A DNA stretch of 64,000 nt from positions 7,806 to 71,805 of the forward strand of contig NZ_KB912942.1 in NCBI RefSeq assembly GCF_000383915.1, read 5' to 3'. Positions 8,709 to 18,829 of the stretch are shown here, piece after piece (the stretch's first letter is position 1; every line of letters begins with the position of its first letter). The stretch is from Amycolatopsis benzoatilytica AK 16/65. GTDB taxonomy: Bacteria > Actinomycetota > Actinomycetes > Mycobacteriales > Pseudonocardiaceae. The notes beneath the pieces were generated by a model, which saw nothing but the letters and a program-made list of their open reading frames with translations, was not told the DNA's origin and made no database searches. Position numbers and translations under genes: made by a program.

Positions 8709-10028
8709 GTGTCCACAGTGTCTCCATCCGACCGTCCAGCCGTCCGGGTCGCGATGCTCGGCTGCGGCACGGTCGGCAGCGAGGTCGCCCGCCGGCTCAC
8801 CGAACACGCTGACGAGCTGGCCGCCCGCGCGGGCGCGCCGGTCGAGCTGGTCGGCATCGCGGTGCGCCGCCCGGACAAGCACCCGGAGCTGCCCGCGGAG
8901 CTGCTCACCGACGACGCCGCGGCGCTGGTCGCGCGCGACGACGTCGACGTGGTGGTCGAGCTGGTCGGCGGGATCGACCCGGTCCGCGGCTGGCTGCTCA
9001 CCGCGCTGAACAGCGGGAAATCCGTGGTCACCGCCAACAAGGCGCTGCTCGCCGAGCATTCCGCGGAACTGTTCGAGGCGGCCGACGCGGCCGGCGTCGA
9101 CCTGTACTTCGAGGCGTCCGTCGCCGGGGCCATCCCGCTGCTGCGCCCGCTGCGCGAATCGCTGGCCGGTGACCGGATCACCCGCGTGATGGGGATCGTC
9201 AACGGTACGACCAACTACATCCTGTCCGCGATGGACGCCACCGGCGCCGGGTACGCGGAGACGCTCGACGAGGCGAGCCGGCTCGGGTACGCCGAGGCGG
9301 ACCCGACCGCGGACGTGGACGGCTACGACGCGGCGTCGAAGGCCGCGATCCTGGCCTCGCTGGCGTTCCACACCCGGGTCACCGCGAAGGACGTGCACCG
9401 CGAAGGCATCGCCGACGTCACGGCGTCCGACCTCGCCGCGGCGCGCACCCTCGGCCGCACCGTGAAGCTGCTGGCCATCTGCGAGCGGGTGACCGCGGAC
9501 GACGGCACCGAATCGGTGTCCGCGCGCGTGCATCCGGTCATGATTCCGCGCAGCCACCAATTGGCCGGCGTGGGCGGCGCGTTCAACGCGGTCTACGTCG
9601 AGGCGGACGCGGCCGGCGAGCTGATGTTCTACGGCCAGGGCGCGGGCGGCGCCCCGACGGCCAGCGCGGTGCTCGGCGACCTCGTCGCGGTGGCCCGCAA
9701 CCAGGTGCTCGGCGGTCGCGGCCCGCGCGAATCGGCGCATGCCGCGCTGCCGATGCGGCCGATGGGCCAGACTCCGACGCGCTACCACGTCAGCCTGGAC
9801 GTGGCCGACCGCGCCGGCGTGCTGGCCCAAGTGGCGCAGGCGTTCGCCGGCCACGGCGTGAGCATCGCCGCGGTCCGCCAGCGCGACGCGAACGACACGG
9901 CGAGCCTCGTGGTGGTCACCCACCTCGCGCCGGACGCGGCGCTTCAGTCCACTGTGGACGAGATTGCGAAACTTGATGTGGTGCACGAGGTTGTGAGCGT
10001 GATGCGGGTGGAAGGCGAAGACGCATGA
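8709..10028 (+). CDS. hom: Homoserine dehydrogenase
   Basis: A 439-residue protein that reduces aspartate semialdehyde to homoserine. The Rossmann motif is [12 protein letters not shown] near the N-terminus. The catalytic segment [11 protein letters not shown] and the [20 protein letters not shown] motif follow. A C-terminal ACT domain (about residues 355-439, [18 protein letters not shown]) is the expected site of threonine feedback control. GTG start; the last four bases overlap thrC (ATGA), implying coupled translation. A copy of the TCCACTGTGGA word lies near the 3' end at about 9948. Confidence 0.97.
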   Translation: MSTVSPSDRPAVRVAMLGCGTVGSEVARRLTEHADELAARAGAPVELVGIAVRRPDKHPELPAELLTDDAAALVARDDVDVVVELVGGIDPVRGWLLTALNSGKSVVTANKALLAEHSAELFEAADAAGVDLYFEASVAGAIPLLRPLRESLAGDRITRVMGIVNGTTNYILSAMDATGAGYAETLDEASRLGYAEADPTADVDGYDAASKAAILASLAFHTRVTAKDVHREGIADVTASDLAAARTLGRTVKLLAICERVTADDGTESVSARVHPVMIPRSHQLAGVGGAFNAVYVEADAAGELMFYGQGAGGAPTASAVLGDLVAVARNQVLGGRGPRESAHAALPMRPMGQTPTRYHVSLDVADRAGVLAQVAQAFAGHGVSIAAVRQRDANDTASLVVVTHLAPDAALQSTVDEIAKLDVVHEVVSVMRVEGEDA

Positions 10029-11080
10029 GTGGCTGGCCGGGGATCATCGAGGCGTACCGCGACCGGATCCCGGTCCCGGACGGGGCCCGCGTGGTCACCC
10101 TTGGCGAGGGCAACACCCCGCTGCTGCCCGCTCCGCACCTGTCCGAGCTGACCGGCGCCACGGTGTACCTGAAGGTCGAGGGCGCCAACCCGACCGGCTC
10201 GTTCAAGGACCGCGGGATGACCGTGGCCATCACGCACGCGCTGGCCAGCGGCCTCAAGGCGGTGATCTGCGCGTCCACCGGCAACACCTCCGCCTCGGCC
10301 GCCGCGTACGCCGCGCGCGCCGGGCTCACCTGCGCGGTGCTGGTGCCCCAGGGCAAGATCGCGATGGGCAAGCTCGCCCAGGCGGTGCTGCACGGGGCCC
10401 GGATCCTGCAGGTCGACGGCAACTTCGACGATTGCCTCGAACTCGCGCGCAAGACCGCCGCGGACTACCCGGTCACGCTCGTCAACTCGGTCAACCCGGT
10501 GCGCATCGCGGGCCAGAAGACCGCGGCGTTCGAGATCTGCGACGTGCTCGGCCAGGCGCCGGACATCCACTGCCTCCCGGTCGGCAACGCCGGCAACATC
10601 ACCGCGTACTGGAAGGGCTATTCGGAGTACGCGGCGGACGGTGTGGTGAAGAACACTCCGCGCATGTTCGGTTTCCAGGCGGCCGGCGCGGCTCCGCTCG
10701 TGCACGGCGCACCGGTGTCGGACCCGGACACCATCGCGACCGCGATCCGCATCGGCAGCCCGGCTTCGTGGAACGGCGCGATGACCGCGAAAGAGGAGTC
10801 GGACGGCCTGTTCGAGGCGATCACCGACGAGAAAATCCTTGAGGCGTACCGGCTGCTGGCCCGGCGGGAGGGCGTGTTCGTCGAACCGGCGTCGGCGACC
10901 AGCGTGGCCGGCCTGCTGGCCACCCACGCGGACGGCCGGTTGCCGAAGGGAAGCACGGTCGTCTGCACGGTCACCGGGCACGGACTGAAGGACCCGGCGA
11001 CGGCGCTGGAGGGCAACGTGGAGGTCGAGCCGCTCGCGGTCGACCCGACCGCGGTCGCCGCGGCGCTGGATCTGTCGTGA
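10025..11080 (+). CDS. thrC: Threonine synthase
   Basis: A 351-residue fold II PLP enzyme converting O-phosphohomoserine to threonine. The PLP lysine is K61 in [27 protein letters not shown] binds the cofactor phosphate; [14 protein letters not shown] follows. It is the compact class typical of actinobacteria. Its start overlaps hom by 4 bases. The gene is separated from thrB by 142 bases that contain a degenerate copy of the dispersed inverted repeat, so hom-thrC and thrB may not always be read together. Confidence 0.97.
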   Translation: MSGWPGIIEAYRDRIPVPDGARVVTLGEGNTPLLPAPHLSELTGATVYLKVEGANPTGSFKDRGMTVAITHALASGLKAVICASTGNTSASAAAYAARAGLTCAVLVPQGKIAMGKLAQAVLHGARILQVDGNFDDCLELARKTAADYPVTLVNSVNPVRIAGQKTAAFEICDVLGQAPDIHCLPVGNAGNITAYWKGYSEYAADGVVKNTPRMFGFQAAGAAPLVHGAPVSDPDTIATAIRIGSPASWNGAMTAKEESDGLFEAITDEKILEAYRLLARREGVFVEPASATSVAGLLATHADGRLPKGSTVVCTVTGHGLKDPATALEGNVEVEPLAVDPTAVAAALDLS

Positions 11081-11150
11081 CCGCGCCGATCCGCGCGCTT
11101 TCCGCTCCCGCCGCGTCGCCGCTCGGCAGCGGTGTTCCCGGCGCCAGCCT

Positions 11151-11205
11151 GTCCGTGCGCGGCCCCTGGAGGGAAGCCAAGCCCCGCAAGGGGCCCTTCA
11201 CTGAC
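11151..11205. repeat. Dispersed 55-nt inverted repeat, copy B (degenerate)
   Basis: GTCCGTGCGCGGCCCCTGGA pairs imperfectly with CAAGGGGCCCTTCACTGAC. It lies between thrC and thrB, both on the plus strand. This is one of only two copies found between co-directional genes. It may terminate or attenuate readthrough from thrC. Confidence 0.75.
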
Positions 11206-11222
11206 AAGCAGCAAGCGTTCCG

Positions 11223-12134
11223 GTGCGGGACCGGGGCACAGTCGTGACGGCGCGGACCGGGTTTCGCGTCACCGTTCCGGCTTCGACGGCGAACCTCGGA
11301 CCGGGCTTCGACGCGCTCGGCCTGGCGCTGGCCCGGCACGACGTGGTCGAGCTGGAGGTGACCGGAGGCGGCCTGAAGGTCGAGGTCTTCGACGCCGGGG
11401 CGGGCGGCGTCGAAGACGTGCCGACCGACGAAACCCACCTCGTCGTCCGCGCGATCCGGCGGGCGTGCGAGCACCTGGACGTGCGTCCGAATGGCCTGCA
11501 CCTGCGCTGCCACAACAGCATTCCGCACGCGCGCGGCCTCGGCTCGTCTGCCGCCGCGGTGGTGTCCGGGGTCGCGCTCGGCTATGCGATCGCCGGCCGT
11601 CCGCTCGACGACGACGCGCTGCAGCTGGCGGCGGAATTCGAGGGCCACGCGGACAACGCGGCGGCCAGCCTGCTCGGCGGCCTCGTGGTGGCCTGGTCGG
11701 AAAACGGCCGGTTCCGGGCGGAACGCGTGGAGCCGAACCCGGCGCTGCGGCCGGTGGTCGCGGTGCCGGCGGAAAAATCGTCCACCGACGCCACCCGCGG
11801 CCTGCTTCCGGCGCAGATCCCGCACGCCGACGCGGCACACAGCGCGGGCCGGGCGGCGCTGGCCGTCCTCGCCGTCACCGAGCGGCCGGAGCTCCTGCTG
11901 GCGGCTACTGAAGACCGGCTGCACCAGGACTACCGCGCCGGGGCGTACCCGGCGAGCACCGCGCTGGTGCGCACGCTGCGCGCCCAGGGCGTGGCCGCCG
12001 CGATCTCCGGCGCCGGACCGACTGTGCTCGCTCTCACGACCAGCGGAATACTTCCGGCCGACGTGGACGTTACGGGTTTCGAGGTCGTCGAATTGCCGGT
12101 CGACCGCAAGGGTGTGCAGGTCGTCCCCAAGTGA
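11223..12134 (+). CDS. thrB: Homoserine kinase
   Basis: A 303-residue GHMP-family kinase making O-phosphohomoserine, the substrate of ThrC. GHMP motif 1 is [16 protein letters not shown]; motif 2, the ATP loop, is [14 protein letters not shown]; motif 3, [11 protein letters not shown], lies near the C-terminus. The first GTG at 11223 gives the longest product; a second GTG at 11244 (MTARTGFRV) fits the family start equally well, and neither has a strong Shine-Dalgarno sequence. Downstream is the long rho leader. Confidence 0.95.
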   Translation: MRDRGTVVTARTGFRVTVPASTANLGPGFDALGLALARHDVVELEVTGGGLKVEVFDAGAGGVEDVPTDETHLVVRAIRRACEHLDVRPNGLHLRCHNSIPHARGLGSSAAAVVSGVALGYAIAGRPLDDDALQLAAEFEGHADNAAASLLGGLVVAWSENGRFRAERVEPNPALRPVVAVPAEKSSTDATRGLLPAQIPHADAAHSAGRAALAVLAVTERPELLLAATEDRLHQDYRAGAYPASTALVRTLRAQGVAAAISGAGPTVLALTTSGILPADVDVTGFEVVELPVDRKGVQVVPK

Positions 12135-12541
12135 CGAGCAGGTCACGGGGCGGGCGGCGAGGTGCGCCACGCGGGGGGTGGTTGTTGCACCCGGGCAAGG
12201 CGCGGTCTACCCTCGGGGGCGTTCGATCACCGTGCGTTTCCGCACCTGATGCCGGGCCTGTTCGCCCTTAGCGGCGGCTCCGGTCCGCGCATCCTTCGTC
12301 GATCCGCTGATTCCGCACCGCTTGAGCCGCGGGAGGCGGAGGGACGCAGGCGGGTTTCCGGTCTCGGCGGTGCCGAATTCCGCTTCCTTCGTCCGGAGGA
12401 GGCAAACACCCTGTGCTGGCGGCGTTTTGCTGTGTCTCGCACGGCTAAGCGCGAGCCGTCCGCATCGGAGGCAGAAGCCGTCTCGCTACGGCGGCAGTCC
12501 GCTGATCCACCCGGAACGTGGATCGGTCAGGAAGGACATGT
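12135..12541 (+). promoter_or_regulatory. rho promoter and long 5' leader
   Basis: This 407-base gap has no gene. TTGCAC at 12185-12190 and TACCCT at 12208-12213 are 17 bases apart, a good promoter that would start rho mRNA near 12220 and give a leader of about 320 bases. A 7-bp hairpin (12504-12510 with 12518-12524) stands just before the AGGAAGGA ribosome site at 12529-12536. Long leaders serve autoregulation of rho in other bacteria; that role is inferred here. Confidence 0.6.
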
Positions 12542-14590
12542 GTGAGCAACACCGATCTGTTGAGCGGCGACGCGGCGGCCCCCGCCGCTGACACCACTGG
12601 GGCCGCGGCTGCTCCGAAGCGCCGCGCCGGGGGCCTGTCCGGAATGGTCATCGCCGAGCTCCGCCAGCTGGCGGGCGAACTGGGTGTGGGCGAGACCACC
12701 GGCATGCGCAAGGGAGACCTGATCGCCGCGATCCGCGAGCGCCAGGGCAAGAGCAAGAAGCGTGGCCCAGGGCAGGCCGAGGCGCTCCCGCTGGACGGCG
12801 TCGAGCCGGTGAAGGCGGAGAGGCCCGCTCGCCGGGCCAAGGCGGACGCGCCGAAGGCGGAACCGGCTCCGGCCGAGGCGGCCAAGGCCGAATCCCCGAA
12901 GGCGGAGGCCCCGCAGGCGGCCGCTCCGCAGGCCGAGGCTCCCGCCGAGAAGCCGGCCGCGCAGGAGCGCCCGGAGCGGCAGGACCGTTCCGAGGGCGCC
13001 GAGGGCCAGTCCGAGGAAGGCGGCCGCAACCGCCGTCGCCGCGGCGGCGCGAACCGTGACGGCCAGCGCGGCGACCGGCAGGGCAACCGCGACGGCAACC
13101 GCGAGAACCGGGACAGCAACCGGGAGAACCGGGGCGGCCAGGACAACCGCGACGGCAACCGGGACAACCGGGACAGCAACCGCGACAACCGCGGCGGCCA
13201 GGACAACCGCGACAACCGGGGCGGCCAGGACAACCGCGACGGCAACCGCGACAACCGCGACAACCGGGGCCGCAACCAGCAGGACGGCCGCGACAACCGG
13301 GACAACCGGGACCGCGACAACCGCGCCGCCCAGGACGACGACGAGGAAGGCGGCCGCCGCGGCCGTCGCTTCCGCGACCGTCGCCGCCGGGGCAGCGGGG
13401 GCGGCCGCGCCGAGGGCGGCGCGCCGGACACCGAGATCCGCGAGGACGACGTCCTGCTGCCGGTCGCCGGCATCCTGGACGTGCTGGACAACTACGCGTT
13501 CGTGCGCACCTCGGGCTACCTCGCCGGGCCGAACGACGTGTACGTGTCGCTGTCGCTGGTCCGCAAGTTCGGCCTGCGCCGCGGCGACGCGATCACCGGC
13601 GTCGTGCGCCAGCCGCGCGACGGCGAGCAGCAGCGGCAGAAGTTCAACCCGCTGGTGCGCGTCGACTCGATCAACGGCCTGGAGCCGGAAGAGGCCAAGC
13701 GCCGTCCGGACTTCACCAAGCTGACCCCGCTGTACCCGAACGAGCGGCTGCGCCTCGAGACCGAGCCGCACAAGCTCACCACCCGCGTGATCGACCTGAT
13801 CATGCCGGTCGGCAAGGGCCAGCGAGCGCTGATCGTGTCCCCGCCGAAGGCCGGTAAGACCACGATCATGCAGGACATCGCGAACGCGATCACGACGAAC
13901 AACCCTGAGGCCCACCTCATGGTCGTCCTGGTCGACGAGCGCCCGGAAGAGGTCACCGACATGCAGCGGTCGGTGAAGGGCGAGGTCATCGCCTCCACCT
14001 TCGACCGCCCGCCGTCCGACCACACCTCGGTCGCCGAGCTGTCCATCGAGCGGGCCAAGCGCCTGGTCGAAATGGGCCACGACGTGGTCGTCCTGCTCGA
14101 CTCGATCACCCGGCTGGGCCGCGCGTACAACCTGGCCGCCCCGGCGTCCGGGCGCATCCTGTCCGGTGGTGTCGACTCGACCGCGCTCTACCCGCCGAAG
14201 CGTTTCCTCGGCGCCGCGCGCAACATCGAGAACGGCGGCTCGCTCACCATCTTCGCGACCGCGATGGTGGAGACCGGGTCCACGATGGACACGGTGATCT
14301 TCGAGGAGTTCAAGGGCACCGGCAACGCGGAGCTCAAGCTCGACCGCAAGATCTCCGAGCGCCGCGTGTTCCCGGCGGTCGACGTCAACCCGTCCGGCAC
14401 CCGCAAGGAAGAGCTGCTGCTCTCGCCGGACGAGCTCGCGGTGACGCACAAGCTGCACCGCGTGCTGCACGCGCTGGACTCGCAGCAGGCGATCGACCTG
14501 CTGATTTCGCGCCTGCGCAAGACGAAGACCAACATCGAGTTCCTGATGCAGGTGTCGAAGACCGCCCTGGGCGGCGGAGACGACGACTGA
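12542..14590 (+). CDS. rho: Transcription termination factor Rho with long RN-rich insertion
   Basis: A 682-residue hexameric RNA helicase that ends transcription. Order: Rho_N HTH-like segment (about residues 33-75), an Ala/Pro/Glu/Lys-rich linker, a low-complexity Arg/Asn/Asp/Gly block (about 165-275, dozens of NRD/DNR units), the RNA-binding OB fold (from about residue 299) and the ATPase core with Walker A PPKAGKTTIM (about 433-442). The core is intact. GTG start preceded by AGGAAGGA. The insertion is of the kind known in actinobacterial Rho, but here it is an almost pure repeat. Confidence 0.97.
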   Translation: MSNTDLLSGDAAAPAADTTGAAAAPKRRAGGLSGMVIAELRQLAGELGVGETTGMRKGDLIAAIRERQGKSKKRGPGQAEALPLDGVEPVKAERPARRAKADAPKAEPAPAEAAKAESPKAEAPQAAAPQAEAPAEKPAAQERPERQDRSEGAEGQSEEGGRNRRRRGGANRDGQRGDRQGNRDGNRENRDSNRENRGGQDNRDGNRDNRDSNRDNRGGQDNRDNRGGQDNRDGNRDNRDNRGRNQQDGRDNRDNRDRDNRAAQDDDEEGGRRGRRFRDRRRRGSGGGRAEGGAPDTEIREDDVLLPVAGILDVLDNYAFVRTSGYLAGPNDVYVSLSLVRKFGLRRGDAITGVVRQPRDGEQQRQKFNPLVRVDSINGLEPEEAKRRPDFTKLTPLYPNERLRLETEPHKLTTRVIDLIMPVGKGQRALIVSPPKAGKTTIMQDIANAITTNNPEAHLMVVLVDERPEEVTDMQRSVKGEVIASTFDRPPSDHTSVAELSIERAKRLVEMGHDVVVLLDSITRLGRAYNLAAPASGRILSGGVDSTALYPPKRFLGAARNIENGGSLTIFATAMVETGSTMDTVIFEEFKGTGNAELKLDRKISERRVFPAVDVNPSGTRKEELLLSPDELAVTHKLHRVLHALDSQQAIDLLISRLRKTKTNIEFLMQVSKTALGGGDDD

Positions 14591-14599
14591 GTCGCCTCC

Positions 14600-14672
14600 C
14601 GCGGGCCAATCGCTGACTGGCCCGCGTTCGGACGAAGCACGACGGCCCGCCCCGGTTTCCCGGGGCGGGCCG
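14600..14672 (+). terminator. Two hairpins after rho
   Basis: The first stem CGCGGGCCA/TGGCCCGCG (14600-14626) is followed by a 13-bp stem with a 4-base loop (14643-14655 with 14660-14672) and then TTTCGTTT. This looks like an intrinsic terminator for rho. Confidence 0.8.
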
Positions 14673-14723
14673 GTTTCGTTTCCGGCTGAGCCCTGACCTG
14701 CCCCCGCCCCGCCGCGAGTCCAA

Positions 14724-14777
14724 GTCCGTGATGGGCCCCTTGAGGGACCTAGATTCCCTCAAGGGCCCCTTCACGGA
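14724..14777. repeat. Dispersed 55-nt inverted repeat, copy C
   Basis: GTCCGTGATGGGCCCCTTGA pairs with TCAAGGGCCCCTTCACGGA around a short loop near 14747-14754. It lies between convergent rho (+) and the CHAP-like gene (-), just beyond the rho terminator. Confidence 0.88.
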
Positions 14778-15142
14778 AGGCACCACTCGACGCGGGTGCC
14801 GGGGTGCGGGCCGTCAACCGTACCGGTTGCGCTCGGACCGGACTGGCCAGGTGCGACAAGGTCGGGTCCTCGCCGGGTTGGCCTGTACCACGGTGGCGGC
14901 CCGCACGAAGCCGAGCAGCAGCGCGGAAGACCGAATGACCATGTCCCGCACGATGTCGCCCGGATGTCGGCGGACGCTCGGTGACGCTTTCCCGATAGCT
15001 GTGCCGCAGCAAGGGTTTTCCCGTCGCAGTACGCCGACGGAGCGCCCCGTGCCGACCCCAGGTCCGGCAGGGAGCGCTCCGTCGGTTCACCTGCCCTTGC
15101 CCGAGGATGGCGGGCACGGGCAGCGGTCAACGACCGGCCGGG
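14778..15142. other. Gene-free stretch between rho and CHAP-like gene
   Basis: About 365 bases with no credible gene. The only structure I can support is a long nested hairpin at 15034-15085: outer stem CCGACGGAGCGC/GCGCTCCGTCGG, with an inner TGCCG/CGGCA. It would act as a terminator for the minus-strand CHAP-like gene, whose stop is at 15143. Confidence 0.55.
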
Positions 15143-15667
15143 TTACTGGTGCGGCACCGCGGCCGGGGTCCAGCCGCGATAGTTGTTGAAGTAGCTGGTC
15201 GAGCTGCCGTGCCCGATCGCTCCGCCGACACTGGTCGCGTAGAACCCGCCGTTGCCGTCCGCGATGCCGACGTGGCCGTACGCGCTGATGTTCCAGTAGA
15301 CAAACGACCCGGCCGGCGGAGTTCCGGTCGTGTGCTTCGGGCTGGCGCCGTTCCAGTGCGCGTTGGCCGATGCCCACACCCCGCCGGTCCCATAGGAGTT
15401 CTCGGCGGCCTTCTCGCAGTAGTGCTCCCACCCACTGCTGCCCATGTGCGCCCGGTACCAGGCGACCGCTCCGGACGGGCTGCCGTCGCCGGCGCTGTCG
15501 ATGCTCGCCTCGGGCACCTGGGTGAACGTGCCGGCCACCGGGTTGATGTCGGCTGCCGTGACGCCGGTGCTGGCGTTCGCGGCCGGCGCGAAGACCACAG
15601 CGGACGCGGCCAGTGCGAGCGCCGCGGCCGGTTTCGCGAGCCGGGCTAGCAGAACGGTCATGCGCAT
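15143..15667 (-). CDS. Secreted CHAP-like amidase/peptidase domain protein
   Basis: A 174-residue protein with a Sec signal peptide (RLAKPAAALALAASAVVF, cleavage likely near ANAS). The exported domain resembles CHAP/NlpC-P60 cysteine hydrolases: a candidate Cys in EHYCEKAAENSYGTGG and a candidate His in YGHVGIADGNGG. The ATG at 15667 was chosen because GGAGGTGCGGAC precedes it. Such proteins trim peptidoglycan. It stands between rho and rpmE, an insertion relative to the order in Mycobacterium. Catalytic residues are assigned by pattern only. Confidence 0.7.
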   Translation of the reverse strand: MRMTVLLARLAKPAAALALAASAVVFAPAANASTGVTAADINPVAGTFTQVPEASIDSAGDGSPSGAVAWYRAHMGSSGWEHYCEKAAENSYGTGGVWASANAHWNGASPKHTTGTPPAGSFVYWNISAYGHVGIADGNGGFYATSVGGAIGHGSSTSYFNNYRGWTPAAVPHQ

Positions 15668-15901
15668 GTCCGCACCTCCAGTATGCGAGTGATTCACGAA
15701 CATGACGAGCATCACGCCAAGCGGTACAAAATCCGTACAAGGCGAACGGCTCTGCCTGCCCCCGGTAGCGATCGGCGGCGGAATACCTGGTCACCGGGGT
15801 GTGTTGAAGCCGGTGCCAGCCGGTCTGGCAGAATGACCCGCTGAAGTCCGGCACCGGTTCACCCCTGCACAGGGGACCCGGGGCCAACGAGAGAGGACAC
15901 C

Positions 15902-16126
15902 ATGAAGAGCGGTATTCACCCGAATTACGTGGAAACGACGGTCACCTGCAACTGCGGGAACACCTTCGTCACCCGCAGCACCAAGGAGTCGGGCCAGATC
16001 CACGTCGAGATCTGCTCGAACTGCCACCCGTTCTACACCGGCAAGCAGAAGATCATGGACACCGGTGGCCGGGTTGCCCGGTTCGAGAAGCGCTACGGCA
16101 AGCGGCAGAAGACCGAAGCCAAGTAG
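15902..16126 (+). CDS. rpmE: Ribosomal protein L31 (zinc-binding type)
   Basis: A 74-residue 50S protein. The C+ type zinc motif is present: TCNCG near residue 17 and [13 protein letters not shown] further on. Zinc-containing L31 is normally exchanged for a zinc-free paralogue when zinc is scarce; no paralogue is in this window. The start has GAGAGAGGA upstream. It lies between the CHAP-like gene (divergent) and prfA (co-directional, 84 bases on). Confidence 0.97.
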   Translation: MKSGIHPNYVETTVTCNCGNTFVTRSTKESGQIHVEICSNCHPFYTGKQKIMDTGGRVARFEKRYGKRQKTEAK

Positions 16127-16210
16127 CTCGTTCGACGGCGCCTACCCGCACGCCCGGGTGGGCGCCGTTGTTCTGTCCGGGCCCGTTCGGTAGAGAGAGA
16201 AGGCTGCGAA

Positions 16211-17281
16211 GTGGATTCGAGTTCGCTCAAGGGGCTGCTCGACGAGCACTCTCAGCTGGAGCGGCAGCTCGCCGACCCGGCGGTGCACGCCGACCAGGCC
16301 CGGGCGCGCAAGCTGGGCCGCCGGTACGCCGAGCTGAGCCCGGTGGTGCGCGTGGTCCGCGAACTGGACCAGACGCGCGACGACCTGTCCGCGGCCAAGG
16401 AACTGGCCGCCGAGGACGCGACGTTCGCGGCCGAGGCGGAGGAACTGGCGGCGAAGATCCCGCTGCTCGAGGCCAAGCTCACCGAACTGCTGCTGCCGCG
16501 CGACCCGTACGACGGCTCCGACGTCGTCATGGAGATCAAGTCCGGCGAAGGCGGCGAGGAATCCGCGCTGTTCGCCGGCGACCTGCTGCGCATGTACCTG
16601 CGGTACGCGGAGCGGCACAACTGGAAGGCCGAGGTGCTCGACTCGACCGAGTCGGACCTCGGCGGCTACAAGGACGTCACGCTGTCGCTGAAGAGCAAGA
16701 CGGCCGACGTCGAAGGCGTCTGGTCGAGGCTCAAGTTCGAGGGCGGCGTGCACCGCGTGCAGCGCGTGCCGGCCACCGAGTCGCAAGGCCGGATCCACAC
16801 GTCCGCGTCCGGCGTGCTGATCTACCCGGAACCGGAGGAGGTCGAGGTCGAAATCGACCCGAACGACCTGCGCATCGACGTGTTCCGGTCGTCCGGCCCG
16901 GGCGGACAGAGCGTGAACACCACCGACTCGGCGGTGCGGATCACTCACCTGCCGACCGGCATCGTCGTCTCGTGCCAGAACGAGAAGTCGCAGATCCAGA
17001 ACCGGGCGCGGGCGCTGCAGGTGCTGCAGGCGCGCCTGCAGCAGGTCGCCGAAGAAGAAGCCGCGGCGAAGGCGTCGGACGCCCGCCGGTCGCAGGTGCG
17101 GACGGTCGACCGCTCAGAGCGCGTGCGGACCTACAACTACCCGGAGAACCGAATTTCCGATCACCGGGTCAACTACAAGGCATACAACCTGGACCAGGTC
17201 CTGGACGGCGAACTCGACGGCGTGCTGGACGCGCTGGCGACCGCCGACCGGGAGGAACGGCTCGCCGCGCACTCCGGCTGA
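16211..17281 (+). CDS. prfA: Peptide chain release factor 1
   Basis: A 356-residue class I release factor for UAA/UAG. The GGQ loop is [14 protein letters not shown] at about residue 233; its Gln is the substrate of PrmC, encoded 2.9 kb downstream. The coiled N-terminal domain and anticodon-like domain 2 are in place. GTG start with AGAAGG upstream. In Mycobacterium prfA is followed directly by prmC. Here three unrelated genes (membrane protein, LLM oxidoreductase, MerR) intervene. Confidence 0.97.
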   Translation: MDSSSLKGLLDEHSQLERQLADPAVHADQARARKLGRRYAELSPVVRVVRELDQTRDDLSAAKELAAEDATFAAEAEELAAKIPLLEAKLTELLLPRDPYDGSDVVMEIKSGEGGEESALFAGDLLRMYLRYAERHNWKAEVLDSTESDLGGYKDVTLSLKSKTADVEGVWSRLKFEGGVHRVQRVPATESQGRIHTSASGVLIYPEPEEVEVEIDPNDLRIDVFRSSGPGGQSVNTTDSAVRITHLPTGIVVSCQNEKSQIQNRARALQVLQARLQQVAEEEAAAKASDARRSQVRTVDRSERVRTYNYPENRISDHRVNYKAYNLDQVLDGELDGVLDALATADREERLAAHSG

Positions 17282-17293
17282 GGTCTTCCAGAA

Positions 17294-17334
17294 GGGCCGC
17301 TTTCCCGGAGCGATTCGGGGGAGCGGCCCGTTTT
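17294..17334. terminator. Bidirectional terminator prfA / membrane protein
   Basis: GGGCCGCT (17294-17301) pairs with AGCGGCCC (17322-17329); the inner TTCCC/GGGGG pairing extends the stem and GTTTTCGT follows. It lies between convergent prfA and the minus-strand membrane protein gene. Confidence 0.8.
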
Positions 17335-17338
17335 CGTC

Positions 17339-18772
17339 TCACGCCGCGGCGGGGATGATCTCCGGCCGCGGGTCGTCCTCCGCACTGGTCTCCGGTTCCT
17401 TCTCGGCGCGCGGCAGCAGACTGAGGATGGCGAACACCACCGCCAGCACAGTCGGGAACAGCGTCAGCAGCTGGTGTTTCACCCCCTCGATCCCCTCGCC
17501 CAGCGCGGACAGTCCCAGCTGCCCGGCGGCGAAGAACACCAGCAGGAACGTCACCAGCCCGTACTCGCGCCGTTTTCGCCGGAACGCGCGCACGCCGGCC
17601 CAGCCGATCAGCAGCCAAACCGGTACCAGCACGAACAATCCGAGCGGCGCGGCGAGTGCGGCCAGGCCGGAGAACACCGGCACCCGGTACTCCTTCGAAA
17701 GCCTCGGCTGGCCGGACAGCTCACCGAAACTGCCGAGGTTCGCCGGGCGCGCGGTCAGCGCGTCGATGCCGCCCTGCTGAAGGATTTCCGCGGTGCGGCC
17801 GGGGTGCGTCGCGTAGTAGTGCACGACGTTGCGACGGCTGATCTTGTCCCGGTACTGCGGGTAGAGCGGGTCGTTCGGCGCACCGTGTTCGTCCCACCAT
17901 CCAGTGCCGACGTACTTCGCGAAGGATTCCGGCAGCCCGAGCGCGGCGAGGTCGCCCGCGGTGTCGTGTTTTCCGTCCACAATGGAATCAAAGATCGCGT
18001 GGTACATATTGGCTTCGCGGTAAACCGAGTTGGCTGGGTCGCCCTGGGACTGCATCGCGAGAGTGCCCGCGCCGACGATCGAGAGGAGGGCGAGCGGCAG
18101 TGCCCAGCGCTTCCGTCCGCGCTCGCCCTTTCTCCGGGTCAGCAGCAGGGCGAGCGCGAAAAGCGGGATGAGCAAAAGGGTTTGCGATTTGGCGTTGATC
18201 CCGACGAGCCCGCCGAGGACCGTCACCACCGCGCCGGCCAGTCGGAGCCGGCCGGTGCGGTGCAGCAACAGCAGACCGGCGCAGATCAGCAAGATTCCCA
18301 GGAACGCCGCGCCTTCGCTGAGCACCGACGCGAAGTAGCCGAAGAACGCCGAGTCCGCCATCACCAGCAGCAGCAACCCGGCGGCGACGGCTTGGCCGCG
18401 TCGCCGCAGATCGAGCCCGAGCACCGTGACCGCGATGGCCGCGGCGATCAGCACACAGGTGAGCACCCCGAGCACGAGCAAGTTCAGCACGTCGGATCCG
18501 CCGAACAGGCCGCCGAGCTTGCTCGCGGCCCAGTCCAGCCAAATCTGGCTGGACACGTACGGCGAATCGCACGGCGCGGCGGGGCCGTAACCGAATTGGA
18601 CGAACCCTTCGAGCAGCCGGTTCGGCTGTGCCGCGTCGAGCTGGCAGAGCAACCGCCAGCCGTCGCCGTTGTCCGCCATGCCCACTGGCCGTGGCACGAG
18701 AAACCGCACCAGCAGCAAGCCGAGCGCGGCGGCGAAGATCCCGAGGCCGAAGCGTAGTTCCTTGGGTCGCAC
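17339..18772 (-). CDS. Polytopic membrane protein, possible WsfD-like glycosyltransferase
   Basis: A 477-residue protein with about 11-13 predicted membrane helices and a large exported loop (about residues 250-350) containing AMQSQGDPANSVYREANMYH and GWWDEHGAPNDPLYP. The N-terminal loop MADNGDGWRL has the acidic pattern seen in some GT-C enzymes. I think it belongs to the actinobacterial WsfD-like hexose transferase group, but this is a tentative match. On its own strand TAGACT stands 7 bases before the GTG at 18772, so it is probably leaderless. An insertion relative to the core order. Confidence 0.6.
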   Translation of the reverse strand: MRPKELRFGLGIFAAALGLLLVRFLVPRPVGMADNGDGWRLLCQLDAAQPNRLLEGFVQFGYGPAAPCDSPYVSSQIWLDWAASKLGGLFGGSDVLNLLVLGVLTCVLIAAAIAVTVLGLDLRRRGQAVAAGLLLLVMADSAFFGYFASVLSEGAAFLGILLICAGLLLLHRTGRLRLAGAVVTVLGGLVGINAKSQTLLLIPLFALALLLTRRKGERGRKRWALPLALLSIVGAGTLAMQSQGDPANSVYREANMYHAIFDSIVDGKHDTAGDLAALGLPESFAKYVGTGWWDEHGAPNDPLYPQYRDKISRRNVVHYYATHPGRTAEILQQGGIDALTARPANLGSFGELSGQPRLSKEYRVPVFSGLAALAAPLGLFVLVPVWLLIGWAGVRAFRRKRREYGLVTFLLVFFAAGQLGLSALGEGIEGVKHQLLTLFPTVLAVVFAILSLLPRAEKEPETSAEDDPRPEIIPAAA

Positions 18773-18829
18773 CGGGCGGAGTCTAGAGGGGAGCCCGCCT
18801 GCGGACCGGGGCGGGCGGCGCCGGGTGAC

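Noticed and set aside
4812..9986. A very long open frame on the minus strand (over 1700 codons), and similar ones at 25322-28396 and 45896-49936
   Set aside because: They are antisense to argS-lysA-hom, the ATP synthase genes and the symporter-dhaK region. High GC leaves such frames open by chance. Their products are His/Arg/Gly-rich with no domain.
11081..11222. T-box or threonine attenuator between thrC and thrB
   Set aside because: No T-box sequence or run of threonine codons; the structure belongs to the dispersed inverted repeat family.
12135..12541. A coding frame in the rho leader (about 127 codons)
   Set aside because: No family, no start signal, and the region is better explained as promoter plus leader.
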